64,000 nt of DNA, from assembly GCA_024399065.1 (NCBI GenBank), contig JAKSIB010000009.1, positions 53,620 through 117,619 of the forward strand, in the 5' to 3' direction. The notes below the pieces were generated by a model. The model saw only the letters and a program-made list of their open reading frames with translations. It searched no databases and was not told the origin of the DNA. Shown one piece after another: positions 8,489 through 17,447 of the stretch (position 1 is the stretch's first letter; each line of letters opens with the position of its first letter). The translations under genes were made by a program, and so were the position numbers. Source of the stretch: Fibrobacter sp. (GTDB lineage Bacteria > Fibrobacterota > Fibrobacteria > Fibrobacterales > Fibrobacteraceae).

Positions 8489-9370
8489 CTAAAAAACGAA
8501 CTTATCAATAACCTCGGCAATGCCCCCATGATTATTATCACATTTTGTGATGTATTTCGCACAAGATTTGGCGATTTCCGAGGCATTGGCCATGGCAACA
8601 CCGATTCCTGCGGCGGAAATCATGGGGCAATCGTTTTCCTCGTCACCACAGGCGATGGTTTCTGACAAAGGAACATTGTAAAAATCGGCCATAAAACGGA
8701 CCGCATCGCCCTTATTGGTCTTTAAATTGGAAAATTCCAGCATTTCAGGCTTGCTGAATACGTCAAAAAGCTTTCCCTCGGTGGTTTTGCGCATTTCTGC
8801 ACGAAAATCCAGAAGACTGGAATGGTCCAAGGGGGTAATGACGTTCACCTTGATGGGAGAATTTGCAGAACCATCATCGTTTGGCCTGACGACCACATTG
8901 ATGGGAGCATTGGGTACCGCAGCCTGAACATTACTTTGTCCAAAGTACTCTCGAATGTCATTTACGATAAGGAAATCCATGCCCATGATGGAGCAGTAAT
9001 TCTTCAGTTGTTCCGTCTCGTATTCGGAAATCACCAGGTCACCAGCGTAAGTGTGGGCGTGAAAACCATTGCGGTGAGCCTCGTCCATGATGAACTTGGC
9101 GTCGTCTACGGAAATGTTTCGGGTAAGGATAGATTCACCTGTACCGCAATCGTAAATGAGCCCGCCGTTGAAACTGACAAGAAAGAATCCCGGCTTGAAA
9201 AAGCCGTACTTTTGAGCCAACCTTTTTGCGCTATAAAGAGGGCGACCCGTTGTAATCAGGAACTTGTGACCAGCGGAGAGCATGCGTTCAATGGCAGCCA
9301 TATCCACATCCAGGATACGCTTGTCATCGGTAAGCAAGGTGCCATCTAAGTCTGAAAAAAGAATCTTCAT
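8489..9370 (-). CDS. Cof-type HAD hydrolase
   Basis: The 293-residue protein is a haloacid-dehalogenase phosphatase of the Cof subfamily (IIB). Motif I is FSDLDGTLLT with the nucleophile Asp; motif II is ITTGRP; motif III/IV are GDAVRF (Lys nearby) and ACGDEENDCPMI, which carries the metal-binding acids. The inserted cap of type C2 lies in between. Members dephosphorylate sugar phosphates, pyridoxal phosphate or FMN, and the substrate here cannot be told. The gene is in a leftward run with the zinc-ribbon gene upstream (27 bases apart) and the c-di-GMP phosphodiesterase downstream (15 bases). Confidence 0.9.
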   Translation of the reverse strand: MKILFSDLDGTLLTDDKRILDVDMAAIERMLSAGHKFLITTGRPLYSAKRLAQKYGFFKPGFFLVSFNGGLIYDCGTGESILTRNISVDDAKFIMDEAHRNGFHAHTYAGDLVISEYETEQLKNYCSIMGMDFLIVNDIREYFGQSNVQAAVPNAPINVVVRPNDDGSANSPIKVNVITPLDHSSLLDFRAEMRKTTEGKLFDVFSKPEMLEFSNLKTNKGDAVRFMADFYNVPLSETIACGDEENDCPMISAAGIGVAMANASEIAKSCAKYITKCDNNHGGIAEVIDKFVF

Positions 9371-9397
9371 TATCAGTGAACAGTGATGCGTCGCAGT

Positions 9398-9823
9398 TTA
9401 CAGTTGGTCCAGGAAGCTTTCGGCGTCCATGTCATCCAATTCCTTTTGCAAGGAGGCCAGCATGTCGTCGGTAATAGCAGGTTGTGCAGGGGCGGCCACG
9501 CGATTTTCCGCAACGATTCCTTCCGCACGTTCTTCGGCACGTTCTTCGGCGCGAAGCTCCGATTCTTCCACAATCTGCCTAATGGCGTTGGCAACTTCTG
9601 CCATGCCGCTATCCTGCTTGGCTACGGCGTCCAAGGCTCGGGTAAGGCGCTTTCTCAAGTTTGCAAATTCTTCACGATCCAATTCGGATACTTCACCATG
9701 AAAATACATCAGCGGAGTCTTGCAGCGGGCGCAGCAAAACACCATCATATTGGACGGTTCGCCTTCGATCTGAACTTCAAAAGATGAGCCACAATGAGGG
9801 CAATCAATATGTAAATCACTCAT
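9398..9823 (-). CDS. Zinc-ribbon protein of unknown function
   Basis: This 141-residue protein opens with CPHCGSSFEV and, about 20 residues later, CCARCKTPL, giving a four-cysteine zinc ribbon. The rest is charged and helical, with a run of EERAEERAE that probably forms a coiled coil, and ends in an acidic segment. It may bind nucleic acid or a protein partner, but nothing specific can be read. The ATG at 9823 has AGGGGCG in front. It is the first gene of the leftward run towards 6824. Confidence 0.7.
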   Translation of the reverse strand: MSDLHIDCPHCGSSFEVQIEGEPSNMMVFCCARCKTPLMYFHGEVSELDREEFANLRKRLTRALDAVAKQDSGMAEVANAIRQIVEESELRAEERAEERAEGIVAENRVAAPAQPAITDDMLASLQKELDDMDAESFLDQL

Positions 9824-9949
9824 ACGCCCCTAATGTAGAAAAAAACTCATCACTTATTGGTATTATTTGCATCGGCCAACTCGACACAACTCACCGATTA
9901 TTTTACATTTTCTGCGTAAAGTTTTTTCTTATATACGGATTTTTACGCT

Positions 9950-11098
9950 ATGCTTTGTCAATGGCTTTATCATATGACCAGTATCGACCTTTTTGACGGT
10001 CGTTTGTTCCGTGCCGGTGTGGCAGCAATGCTTTCCATTATCATGGTTTTGGCTTTCATGCCCATCTATATTCGCAAGCTCCAGGCCCTGGACGCCACCA
10101 GCGATTTTGACAAGGATGGAAAGACCAAGTCTCCCCCGATCATGGGCGGCCTCCTGCTGGTTGTTGTGGTGGAAATCGTTTCCCTCCTGGTTTGCAAGAT
10201 GAACGGCTACACCATCTCTACCTTGGCAGTGCTGGGCGCATTCTCTGCCGTGGGCGCTATTGATGATATCGCCAAGGTCCGCGCCAAGCGTTTGGTCAAG
10301 CTGGGTAAGCTGAAGGCTGCCGAATACATGGACAAGGCCGACGGCATTTCCAGTTCCCTCCGTTTGTTCCTCTATTTCTTGTTTAGCTTGGTGGTGGCCA
10401 TTTTCTGCTACAAGTTCATACCTGAACTCAAGGGCGATCTGACGGTTCCTTTCTTCCCCCACGACGTTTTCCAGATTCACCTTCCCAACTGGATCTTCGT
10501 TGGTTTCATGACCTTTGTGATTGCAGCATCTGCTAACGGAACCAACTTTACCGACGGTCTGGACAGCCTTGTTTCCGTACCTATCATGACCAGCATGATT
10601 TTCGTGGGCCTCGTGGCTTATGTTAGCGGAAACTTCATCTTTAGCCAGTACCTGAGCGTTCCGTATCTGCCGGGCTGCGACGAACTGTTCCTTATCGCCA
10701 TGTCCATTGCTGGCGCATTGCTAGCCTACCTGTGGTTCAACAGTCCTCCGGCAGAAATCTACATGGGCGACGCAGGCTCTGTGGGCTTTGGCGCTGCCAT
10801 CGGTATCATGTTTATCTTGGTGCAGGCAGGTCTCTTCTACCCCATCGTTTGCATTATCATCATTGCAGAAGCTTGCTCCGTGCTGTTCCAGATTCTGTGG
10901 TTCAAGATCACCAAGAAGGCTACCGGAACCGGCCGACGCATTTTCCTTTGCGCACCGTTGCACCATCATTACCAGAAGAAGTGGGAAGGCCAGTTCCCCA
11001 GCAAGCCACTGATGAACTCCAAGATTGTGTGGAGAATGCACTTGGTGAGCATCTTTGCGCTGATTGTGAGCATGGTGATTTTCTTCGGGATTAGGTAG
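9950..11098 (+). CDS. mraY: Phospho-N-acetylmuramoyl-pentapeptide-transferase homologue
   Basis: This 382-residue integral membrane protein belongs to the polyprenyl-phosphate HexNAc-1-P transferase family. It has about ten membrane segments and the family's key parts: GAIDD (metal-binding acids), NGTNFTDGLDS, YMGDAGSVGFG, and APLHHHYQKKW near the C-terminus. The HHH loop and the spacing fit MraY, which makes lipid I for peptidoglycan, better than WecA. The start at 9950 gives an N-terminus that aligns with that of known MraY; no clear ribosome-binding site precedes it. The usual division and cell-wall genes (murE, murF, murD, ftsW) are not next to it, which is unusual. It could be a second copy or a relocated main copy. 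Confidence 0.85.
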   Translation: MLCQWLYHMTSIDLFDGRLFRAGVAAMLSIIMVLAFMPIYIRKLQALDATSDFDKDGKTKSPPIMGGLLLVVVVEIVSLLVCKMNGYTISTLAVLGAFSAVGAIDDIAKVRAKRLVKLGKLKAAEYMDKADGISSSLRLFLYFLFSLVVAIFCYKFIPELKGDLTVPFFPHDVFQIHLPNWIFVGFMTFVIAASANGTNFTDGLDSLVSVPIMTSMIFVGLVAYVSGNFIFSQYLSVPYLPGCDELFLIAMSIAGALLAYLWFNSPPAEIYMGDAGSVGFGAAIGIMFILVQAGLFYPIVCIIIIAEACSVLFQILWFKITKKATGTGRRIFLCAPLHHHYQKKWEGQFPSKPLMNSKIVWRMHLVSIFALIVSMVIFFGIR

Positions 11099-11338
11099 CC
11101 TTTGAAAAAGGTCCCAAACCACAAAGCTTTATAAGTTTTGCGGGCGGGGCCCCAGCTCGAAGTTGCGAAGGCCGCACGGGCCCCTCCCTGCACCCTCCCC
11201 ATCCTTGGCCGACGCGCAAGCGGGAGAGAACTTTACTACAGGCAAGTACAGTATAAGTGATAAGTGCTGAGCCTCTGGTTAGTTCCGAGCGTGTGGAAAA
11301 AGTCGTGCAAGACAATTAAATTTTATCGTAGGTTTGTT
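11099..11338. other. Intergenic region with a G+C-rich block
   Basis: The 240 bases hold no convincing gene. About 11138-11225 is strongly G+C-rich, with runs of C and G around CGGGCGGGGCCCC and GGGCCCCTCCC, which can pair with each other. The remainder leads to the start of the next gene at 11339. No recognised RNA family fits. Confidence 0.5.
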
Positions 11339-12682
11339 ATGCTTAGTGAAGATATGATTCAGATTTTGAAGGATGCAGGGCAGGATGATTTGCTGGCCCA
11401 TTTGGAAGGTTTGAGTGGAGACGCTCGCGCTCGTTTGGAACGTGACATCATGAGTCAGGACTGGAAGGAACTGAAGGCTCTCCACGCAGAAAAGTCTGCA
11501 GCAAACTTGAGCGACAATGTCTCTTCCGACTTGAAGCCCATGCCCTTCAAGATTGCATCCGACGATCTTCGCTACGACTTCTGGAAGGAAACCGGTGAAA
11601 TCCTTTTGGGCAAGGGCCAGGTGGCCGCTTTCCTCGTTGCCGGCGGACAAGGTTCCCGTCTGGGCTTCGAAGGTCCCAAGGGAATGTTCGACATCGGTCT
11701 CCCCAGCCACAAGAGTTTGTTCCAGTTGCAGGCAGAACGTTTGCAGAACCTGGGCGCACAGGTTGGCCACGCCATTCCCTGGTGCATCATGACCAGCCCG
11801 CTGAACCACGAAGCTACAGTCAACTTCTTTATCGAAAACAACTTCTTCGGTATGGACCGCCAGAATGTCCGTTTCTTTGAACAGGGCACCATCTGCGCTC
11901 TCACTCCCGATGGAAAGGCTGTTCTCGATGGTGAAGACCATTTGGCCCTGGTTCCAGATGGAAACGGCGGTTGCTTTAGAGCTTTGGCCCAGAGCGGTTC
12001 TCTCGCTTGGCTTATTGAACGTGGCGTGCGCTACGTGTTCCTTTACAGCGTAGATAACGCCCTCTGCCGCGTCTGCGATCCGGCCTTCATCGGGGCACTT
12101 GCCAGCGAAGGTTTCAGCATGAGTGCCTCTAAGGTGGTGCATAAGGCTAATGCCAACGAAAAGGTGGGCATCTTCGCCTTCCAGAATCGTAAGCCTGGTG
12201 TTGTGGAATACAGCGACCTTCCGGAAGAATACCGCGACATGACCAACCCCGACGGAAGCCTTACTTTCGACGGCGGCAACATTGCGATTCATCTGTTCAA
12301 GATCGAAGGTCTGCGCAAGCTGCAGACCAGCAAGCTTCCGTGGCACACCGCCCGCAAGACTGTTTGCGGCATTGAAAAGTGCTGGAAGTTTGAACAGTTC
12401 CTGTTTGACGCATTCCCGCAGTTGGGTTCCATGATGCCTTTCGGCGTCGTACGTGAAGAAGAATTCAGCCCGGTGAAGAATGCTGAAGGCAACGACAGCC
12501 CGAAGACTGCACGTAACATGATCGGTCAGCTCCACAAGGAATGGCTGAAGAAGGCCAACGTGGAAGTGAACCCCAACAAGCTTTACGAAGTCTCCCCCAC
12601 CTTGAGCTACGCCGGCGAAAACCTGAACCGTCGTACCTTTGAACGCGAACTGGGCAAGAGCATTCTGGAGTTTGATCCCTAA
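11339..12682 (+). CDS. UDP-sugar pyrophosphorylase (UDPGP/UAP family)
   Basis: This 447-residue enzyme belongs to the eukaryotic-type UTP:hexose-1-phosphate uridylyltransferases. The nucleotide-binding signature LVAGGQGSRLGFEGPKG lies near residue 100, followed by a conserved SLFQLQAERL, and later EYSDLP and FDGGNIAIHLF. The family makes UDP-N-acetylglucosamine, UDP-galactose or UDP-glucose; which one is not settled by sequence alone, but UDP-GlcNAc is common in relatives in Bacteroidota. I chose the ATG at 11339 because the upstream extension to 11264 has unusual composition. The gene lies between mraY and an acyltransferase, which fits a role in envelope precursors. Confidence 0.88.
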   Translation: MLSEDMIQILKDAGQDDLLAHLEGLSGDARARLERDIMSQDWKELKALHAEKSAANLSDNVSSDLKPMPFKIASDDLRYDFWKETGEILLGKGQVAAFLVAGGQGSRLGFEGPKGMFDIGLPSHKSLFQLQAERLQNLGAQVGHAIPWCIMTSPLNHEATVNFFIENNFFGMDRQNVRFFEQGTICALTPDGKAVLDGEDHLALVPDGNGGCFRALAQSGSLAWLIERGVRYVFLYSVDNALCRVCDPAFIGALASEGFSMSASKVVHKANANEKVGIFAFQNRKPGVVEYSDLPEEYRDMTNPDGSLTFDGGNIAIHLFKIEGLRKLQTSKLPWHTARKTVCGIEKCWKFEQFLFDAFPQLGSMMPFGVVREEEFSPVKNAEGNDSPKTARNMIGQLHKEWLKKANVEVNPNKLYEVSPTLSYAGENLNRRTFERELGKSILEFDP

Positions 12683-12683
12683 C

Positions 12684-12717
12684 AGGTTCGAGGTTCCAGG
12701 CTCGAGGCACGAGGCTA
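12684..12717. repeat. GAGGTTC-type short tandem repeat
   Basis: A degenerate run of heptamers such as GAGGTTC and GAGGCAC follows the stop at 12682. Similar runs occur at 37010-37083 and 52754-52789. Confidence 0.6.
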
Positions 12718-12747
12718 CAGACGTTTCGCGAAAAATCGTGGCAGCAG

Positions 12748-13662
12748 ATGAAATCCGTTTTCTTAAAAATACTTTTCTTCATACTGTTACGATTGCCAAA
12801 CTTCGTTTTCGCGTTCATTTTCTTTTTAGCGTATCCCATCTATAAGCATTTGCATCGGGAACGGGCCTACGGCCGCGTTGTAAAACATTTGGAAAACGCA
12901 AAGTCATACTGCGACGGAATTGGCGCAGAGTTTAGCGAATGTTTCGCCGACGATATGTTCAAGGGAATCTACTGGAATGCCATCGATTCCTACCGCGGCC
13001 TGGCAAGAATGAAAAGCGTCACCGACCGCATCGTTTTTGAAAACGAGGAAATCATTCGGGATGCTATTGCACAGGGTCCCATCGCCGCCATCAGTATCCA
13101 CCAAGGTTCCTTTGAATTGTTGCACCGCAGCCTCTGCCGCTACAGCAACAACGTACATCTTGTAACAGACACATTAGGCAACGGATCTCTTCGTAAAGTA
13201 ATTCAGGAACTGCGCAGCGACCCCCATCTTACAGAATACAGTCCAGATGAATCCCGGGCTCTGATTCGCAACCTATTCAAAGTTAAGAAAGTAATGGATG
13301 GCGAACCAGTCAGTGGAAACGGCATCTTGGCCATGGTCTTTGATCAAGGCAAGCACACCAAGGGCAACAAGGTCAAGCTCTTTGGACAAGATTCCACGCT
13401 GTATTTAAGATTGCCGGAATTGGTGAACCAAATGGGCGCAGGCATTGTCACCTTCCGCACATTTACTGAAGGTGGATTGCGCGGAAAGATTGTCATCCGT
13501 TTTGAAAAATATTATCCACCCAAATACGACGCTACTATAAGCGACGCCCACAAAAATAGCGACGCCCCCTTGGTAGAGAGCATCGCTAAAGAAGTGGAAA
13601 CCTGGATCGCCGAGAATCCCGCTCAATGGAGCTGGAACTACCACGGCAATTTCAAGGCCTAG
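12748..13662 (+). CDS. LpxL/HtrB-type lysophospholipid acyltransferase
   Basis: This 304-residue protein has one N-terminal hydrophobic segment (residues 5-30). It carries the acyltransferase motif H-x4-E as IHQGSFE, followed by FDQGKHTKG and a G-Q-rich stretch, as in lipid A late acyltransferases. The likely reaction is acyl transfer to a lipid A precursor or other lysolipid at the inner face of the cytoplasmic membrane. Its TAG stop at 13660-13662 overlaps the TAG stop of the convergent metH gene at 13661-13659 (shared CTAG). It is the last gene of a rightward set that also has mraY and the UDP-sugar enzyme. Confidence 0.85.
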   Translation: MKSVFLKILFFILLRLPNFVFAFIFFLAYPIYKHLHRERAYGRVVKHLENAKSYCDGIGAEFSECFADDMFKGIYWNAIDSYRGLARMKSVTDRIVFENEEIIRDAIAQGPIAAISIHQGSFELLHRSLCRYSNNVHLVTDTLGNGSLRKVIQELRSDPHLTEYSPDESRALIRNLFKVKKVMDGEPVSGNGILAMVFDQGKHTKGNKVKLFGQDSTLYLRLPELVNQMGAGIVTFRTFTEGGLRGKIVIRFEKYYPPKYDATISDAHKNSDAPLVESIAKEVETWIAENPAQWSWNYHGNFKA

Positions 13663-16600
13663 TTTACCTTCACATTGAAGTATTCGATTTCCGGGTGGCT
13701 GATGTAGAGGCCGCTGACAGATGCCTGCGGGTACATAGCGCCGTTTTCAGTGAGGCTGATGCCTACGCTGTCGAAATCGATGAGCTTTGCCACGTTGAAG
13801 ATTTCCTTGATGTTGGGAAGCACCGGATAGCCCACAGCCGGACGGATACCCTTCCAGTTGCTGTTGGCAGCCAGCTGCTGGCTCAGATATTCCGCACCTG
13901 CTTCTGCAAGGCGGTCTGCCACAGTCTGCATCAAGAGAACATCGTAGTCGCTGCCACCCTGTTCAGCCTTCAACTTTTCAAGGCGCTTCACGAAGGCGTC
14001 GCTGACGGTAACGGCGAAGGCACCCACGATGTCGCGGAAGACCTTGTCGCAAACCACAGAAGCGTAAACGCTATCAGTCTTTGCATCGGCGGGAGCCACA
14101 TAGTCACAGAGGGCAAGGCAAGTACCTTCCGGATTCTGCTGACGGGCGGTGGAGACTTCCACGATGTCGTCAGCGGTGCCGGTGCGGCCCGTGTTGAAAA
14201 GGACCGTGGACTCGGTACCTGCAGCAGGATAGAAAGCCTGTACGGCGCGGAGGCTGTATTCCGGCTTGTTGAGATCGGCAAGCAACTTTTCAGCGTCGGC
14301 GCGGAGTTTCTGGCCTTCGTCGCAATCAGCCTTCACCTTCCAAGTGAAGAAGAAGTATTCCCAGCTGATGAGCGGGATAACTTTTTCCAAAGCAATGGGC
14401 GGCAGCTTGCTTTCGCCGAAGAAGGGCGGCTGCACCGGACTATACTTGGACCAGTCGCAAGCAAAGCGGCGTTCCACAGGGGTCTTTTCTGCGGCGGCCA
14501 TGGCGACCGCCTTTGCGGCAACCTTGCCAGATTGTTCGTCGCGAATTCTCTGCTGTTCCTTGCGGTTTTCTTCGATGGTGGCTTCGCGGGTAGCGGGATC
14601 CAAAAGCTTTGCGGCAAGGCCCGGGTTGCTGGCGGCATCACGGACATGAAACACAGGGCCATCATAGCAAGGAGCAATCTTCACTGCAGTGTGGGTGGGA
14701 GAAGTGGTTGCGCCGCCCACGATAATAGGAATGCGAAGACCAGCTTCCTGCATGCACTTGGCCACAGTACACATTTCTTCCAGAGACGGAGTAATGAGGC
14801 CAGAGAGGCTCAAAATGTCGGCCTTATGTTCGATGGCGGCCTTCACGATTACATCTTCAGTAACCATCACGCCAAGGTCCACCATTTCAAAGCCGTTACA
14901 AGCCATGATCACGGAAACGATATTCTTACCGATATCGTGAACGTCACCCTTAACGGTGGCAATCACAATCTTACCGCGGGATGCTGCACCACCTTCGGAC
15001 TTACCGGCTTCAATGTAGGGCTGCAAAATTTCCACAGCCTTCTTCATGGTACGAGCAGTCTTCACCACCTGCGGGAGGAACATTTCACCAGCACCAAAGC
15101 GGCGGCCCACTTCATTCATGCCATCCATCAGCGGGCCAGAAATAATATTCACCGGACTATCGCCACGGTTAATCAATTCCATCAAATCCGGCTGGAGGGT
15201 ATTGGAAGTTCCCTTCAAAAGAGCTTCCTGCAAACGCTGTTCCGGAGTGGTCTGAACAGCAGCGGCACCTGTGTCTGCACTATCGGAACCACTAGAGCCT
15301 GCGCCAACGCTTACAGCAAAAATTGCCTTGGGATCATACTTAGCGCCAGTTTCCTTAGCCTTGGCAGCAGCAGCGTTCATGCGGCTGGCGATTTCAATCA
15401 GTTCTTCGCTGGCTTCCGGATGAGTGTTCAGCAACACTTCGGTAATGGCCATGCGCAGTTCCATAGGAATGCTCTTGTAAGCCACTTCCGCAGCAGGATT
15501 CATGATGGCCATGCCCATGCCGTTGGGAGTTGCCAAATGCAACATGGTAGAGTGCATAGCTTCGCGGAGGTAGTTGTTTCCGCGGAATGCAAAGCTCAAG
15601 TTAGAAAGACCGCCAGAAATGCGAACACCCGGCAGGTTATCGATAATCCAGCGGCAGGCACGGATAAAGTCATGGGCGTAGGCGTTGTGTTCCGCCATGC
15701 CGGTAGCCACCGTCAAAACGTTGGGGTCGAAAATAATATCAGAAGGATCGAAGCCGCACTTCTCGGTAATCAACTTGTAGGCACGAGAAGCAATATTCAC
15801 GCGGCGGTCATAATTGGTGGCCTGACCTTCTTCGTCAAAGAGCATCACGATGACAGCAGCGCCCAAACGCTTCACGGTCATGGCATGCTCGATGAAAGTT
15901 TCCTCACCCATCTTCAAAGAGATGGAGTTCACAATGCACTTACCCTGGGCGCACTTCAAACCTTCTTCAATAACCTCGAAGCGGGAGCTATCCACCATAA
16001 TGGGCACGCGGCTAATAGCCGGATCGGAAGCCAACAAGTTGAGGAAAGTTCGCATTTCCTGCTTGGCATCCAGGAGACCGTCGTCCATGTTCACGTCGAT
16101 GACCTGGGCACCGTCTTCCACCTGCTTGCGGGCAATGTCCAAAGCTTCATCGTAATTCTTTTCGTTGATGAGGCGGAGGAACTTCTTGGAACCTGCCACA
16201 TTGCAGCGTTCGCCCACCTTCACGAAATCTTCGGCGTTGCAGTTGTCGGCACCATTGCTAGGGCGGACCTGGTTTACGAACAGCGGTTCCAAACCGGAAA
16301 GGCGAAGCAGCGGAGAAGTGGCGAAAGCGGGAGCGGGCTTACGGCGTTCATAATCCGCCGGCAGAGCGTCCAACATCTTGCGCATGGCAGCGATATGTTC
16401 CGGAGTAGTACCGCAGCAACCACCGATCATATTCACCAGGTGTTCGTCCATGTAGGGCTGCAATTTCTTCACCATGTCTTCGGGAGTATCATCGTAACCA
16501 CCGAACTGGTTCGGGAGACCTGCGTTAGGATGGCAGCTAATAAAGCAAGGAGCCACCTTACCCATGCGGCGGAGGTAAGGCACCATACCGTCGGCACCGA

Positions 16601-17279
16601 GGCCGCAGTTGAGGCCGATGGACAGCGGCTTCACATGCATGACGCTGATGGCGAATGCTTCCACGGTCTGACCAGAAAGGGTACGGCCAGAGGCGTCGCT
16701 CACCGTCATGGAGAACATGACTTCCAAGGGGCGGTCGGTCTTTTCCTTCACCTTCATGTAGGCGCTGGCAGCGGCCTTGGCATTCAGCGTATCAAAAATC
16801 GTTTCGATGAGGATGGCGTCCACACCTTCTTCCACCAACACCTGAATCTGTTCCAGGTAGGCATCTTCCAATTCATCAAAAGTAATGCTACGGCTGGCAG
16901 GATCGTTCACGTCCTCACTCATGGAGAGCATCTTGCTGGTGGGGCCCACATCACCCAAGATGTACACCTTGCGGCCATACTTTTCCATGGCTTCGGCAGC
17001 AGCCTGCTTGGCGATGGCCACGGAGGCGCGGTTCATTTCGGCGATGCGGTGTTCCTGATGGTATTCGTGCTGGCTCACGCGCTGGCTGGAGAAGGTATTG
17101 GTTGTCAAGCAATCCACACCGGCGTCCACATAGCGGCGCTGGATATCCAGAATCACATCTCTGCGTTCAATGGAGAGCATGTCATTGTTGGCACCCTTGA
17201 TACCATAGGTCTGGATCACGGAACCCATACCGCCGTCAAGGAGCAACATCTTACTTTCAAAAGCTTCGCGTAAAGTCAT
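13659..17279 (-). CDS. metH: Cobalamin-dependent methionine synthase
   Basis: The 1206-residue enzyme transfers a methyl group from methyltetrahydrofolate to homocysteine through cobalamin. Domains in order are the homocysteine domain (residues about 5-320, with LDGGMGS and the zinc cysteines in the VNMIGGCCGTT segment), the folate domain (about 340-630, with ERCNVAGS), the cobalamin domain with its cap (about 690-900, with VKGDVHDIGKNIV holding the cobalt-binding His), and the reactivation domain at the C-terminus (about 960-1206). All expected parts are present. The start at 17279 keeps the homocysteine domain full length. No cobalamin or SAM riboswitch was recognised in the 170 bases upstream. 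Its 3' end overlaps the acyltransferase stop. Confidence 0.97.
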   Translation of the reverse strand: MTLREAFESKMLLLDGGMGSVIQTYGIKGANNDMLSIERRDVILDIQRRYVDAGVDCLTTNTFSSQRVSQHEYHQEHRIAEMNRASVAIAKQAAAEAMEKYGRKVYILGDVGPTSKMLSMSEDVNDPASRSITFDELEDAYLEQIQVLVEEGVDAILIETIFDTLNAKAAASAYMKVKEKTDRPLEVMFSMTVSDASGRTLSGQTVEAFAISVMHVKPLSIGLNCGLGADGMVPYLRRMGKVAPCFISCHPNAGLPNQFGGYDDTPEDMVKKLQPYMDEHLVNMIGGCCGTTPEHIAAMRKMLDALPADYERRKPAPAFATSPLLRLSGLEPLFVNQVRPSNGADNCNAEDFVKVGERCNVAGSKKFLRLINEKNYDEALDIARKQVEDGAQVIDVNMDDGLLDAKQEMRTFLNLLASDPAISRVPIMVDSSRFEVIEEGLKCAQGKCIVNSISLKMGEETFIEHAMTVKRLGAAVIVMLFDEEGQATNYDRRVNIASRAYKLITEKCGFDPSDIIFDPNVLTVATGMAEHNAYAHDFIRACRWIIDNLPGVRISGGLSNLSFAFRGNNYLREAMHSTMLHLATPNGMGMAIMNPAAEVAYKSIPMELRMAITEVLLNTHPEASEELIEIASRMNAAAAKAKETGAKYDPKAIFAVSVGAGSSGSDSADTGAAAVQTTPEQRLQEALLKGTSNTLQPDLMELINRGDSPVNIISGPLMDGMNEVGRRFGAGEMFLPQVVKTARTMKKAVEILQPYIEAGKSEGGAASRGKIVIATVKGDVHDIGKNIVSVIMACNGFEMVDLGVMVTEDVIVKAAIEHKADILSLSGLITPSLEEMCTVAKCMQEAGLRIPIIVGGATTSPTHTAVKIAPCYDGPVFHVRDAASNPGLAAKLLDPATREATIEENRKEQQRIRDEQSGKVAAKAVAMAAAEKTPVERRFACDWSKYSPVQPPFFGESKLPPIALEKVIPLISWEYFFFTWKVKADCDEGQKLRADAEKLLADLNKPEYSLRAVQAFYPAAGTESTVLFNTGRTGTADDIVEVSTARQQNPEGTCLALCDYVAPADAKTDSVYASVVCDKVFRDIVGAFAVTVSDAFVKRLEKLKAEQGGSDYDVLLMQTVADRLAEAGAEYLSQQLAANSNWKGIRPAVGYPVLPNIKEIFNVAKLIDFDSVGISLTENGAMYPQASVSGLYISHPEIEYFNVKVN

Positions 17280-17447
17280 TTTAGGCCTTTATACTTCGCA
17301 CATCCAAACGTCAGCAAATTTATCGAACCGCCGGCGCTAGTCTATGCACTTATGCATTTTTATGCATATATAGAAAATATACTCTCCCCTTTCAAGAGTA
17401 GCAAAACAGCCAAAACAGCCTAAAAAGGGCATTTTTTGTACCTTGCA

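Noticed and set aside
13626..17273. A 1215-codon open frame opposite metH
   Set aside because: It has no domain, signal or start site and mirrors the codon bias of metH on the other strand. The same holds for the long frames opposite the ABC importer (24672-26918), the OmpA gene (37841-40369) and ilvB (41425-42858).
17281..17447. Cobalamin or SAM riboswitch upstream of metH
   Set aside because: No B12 box or SAM-I type core could be recognised.
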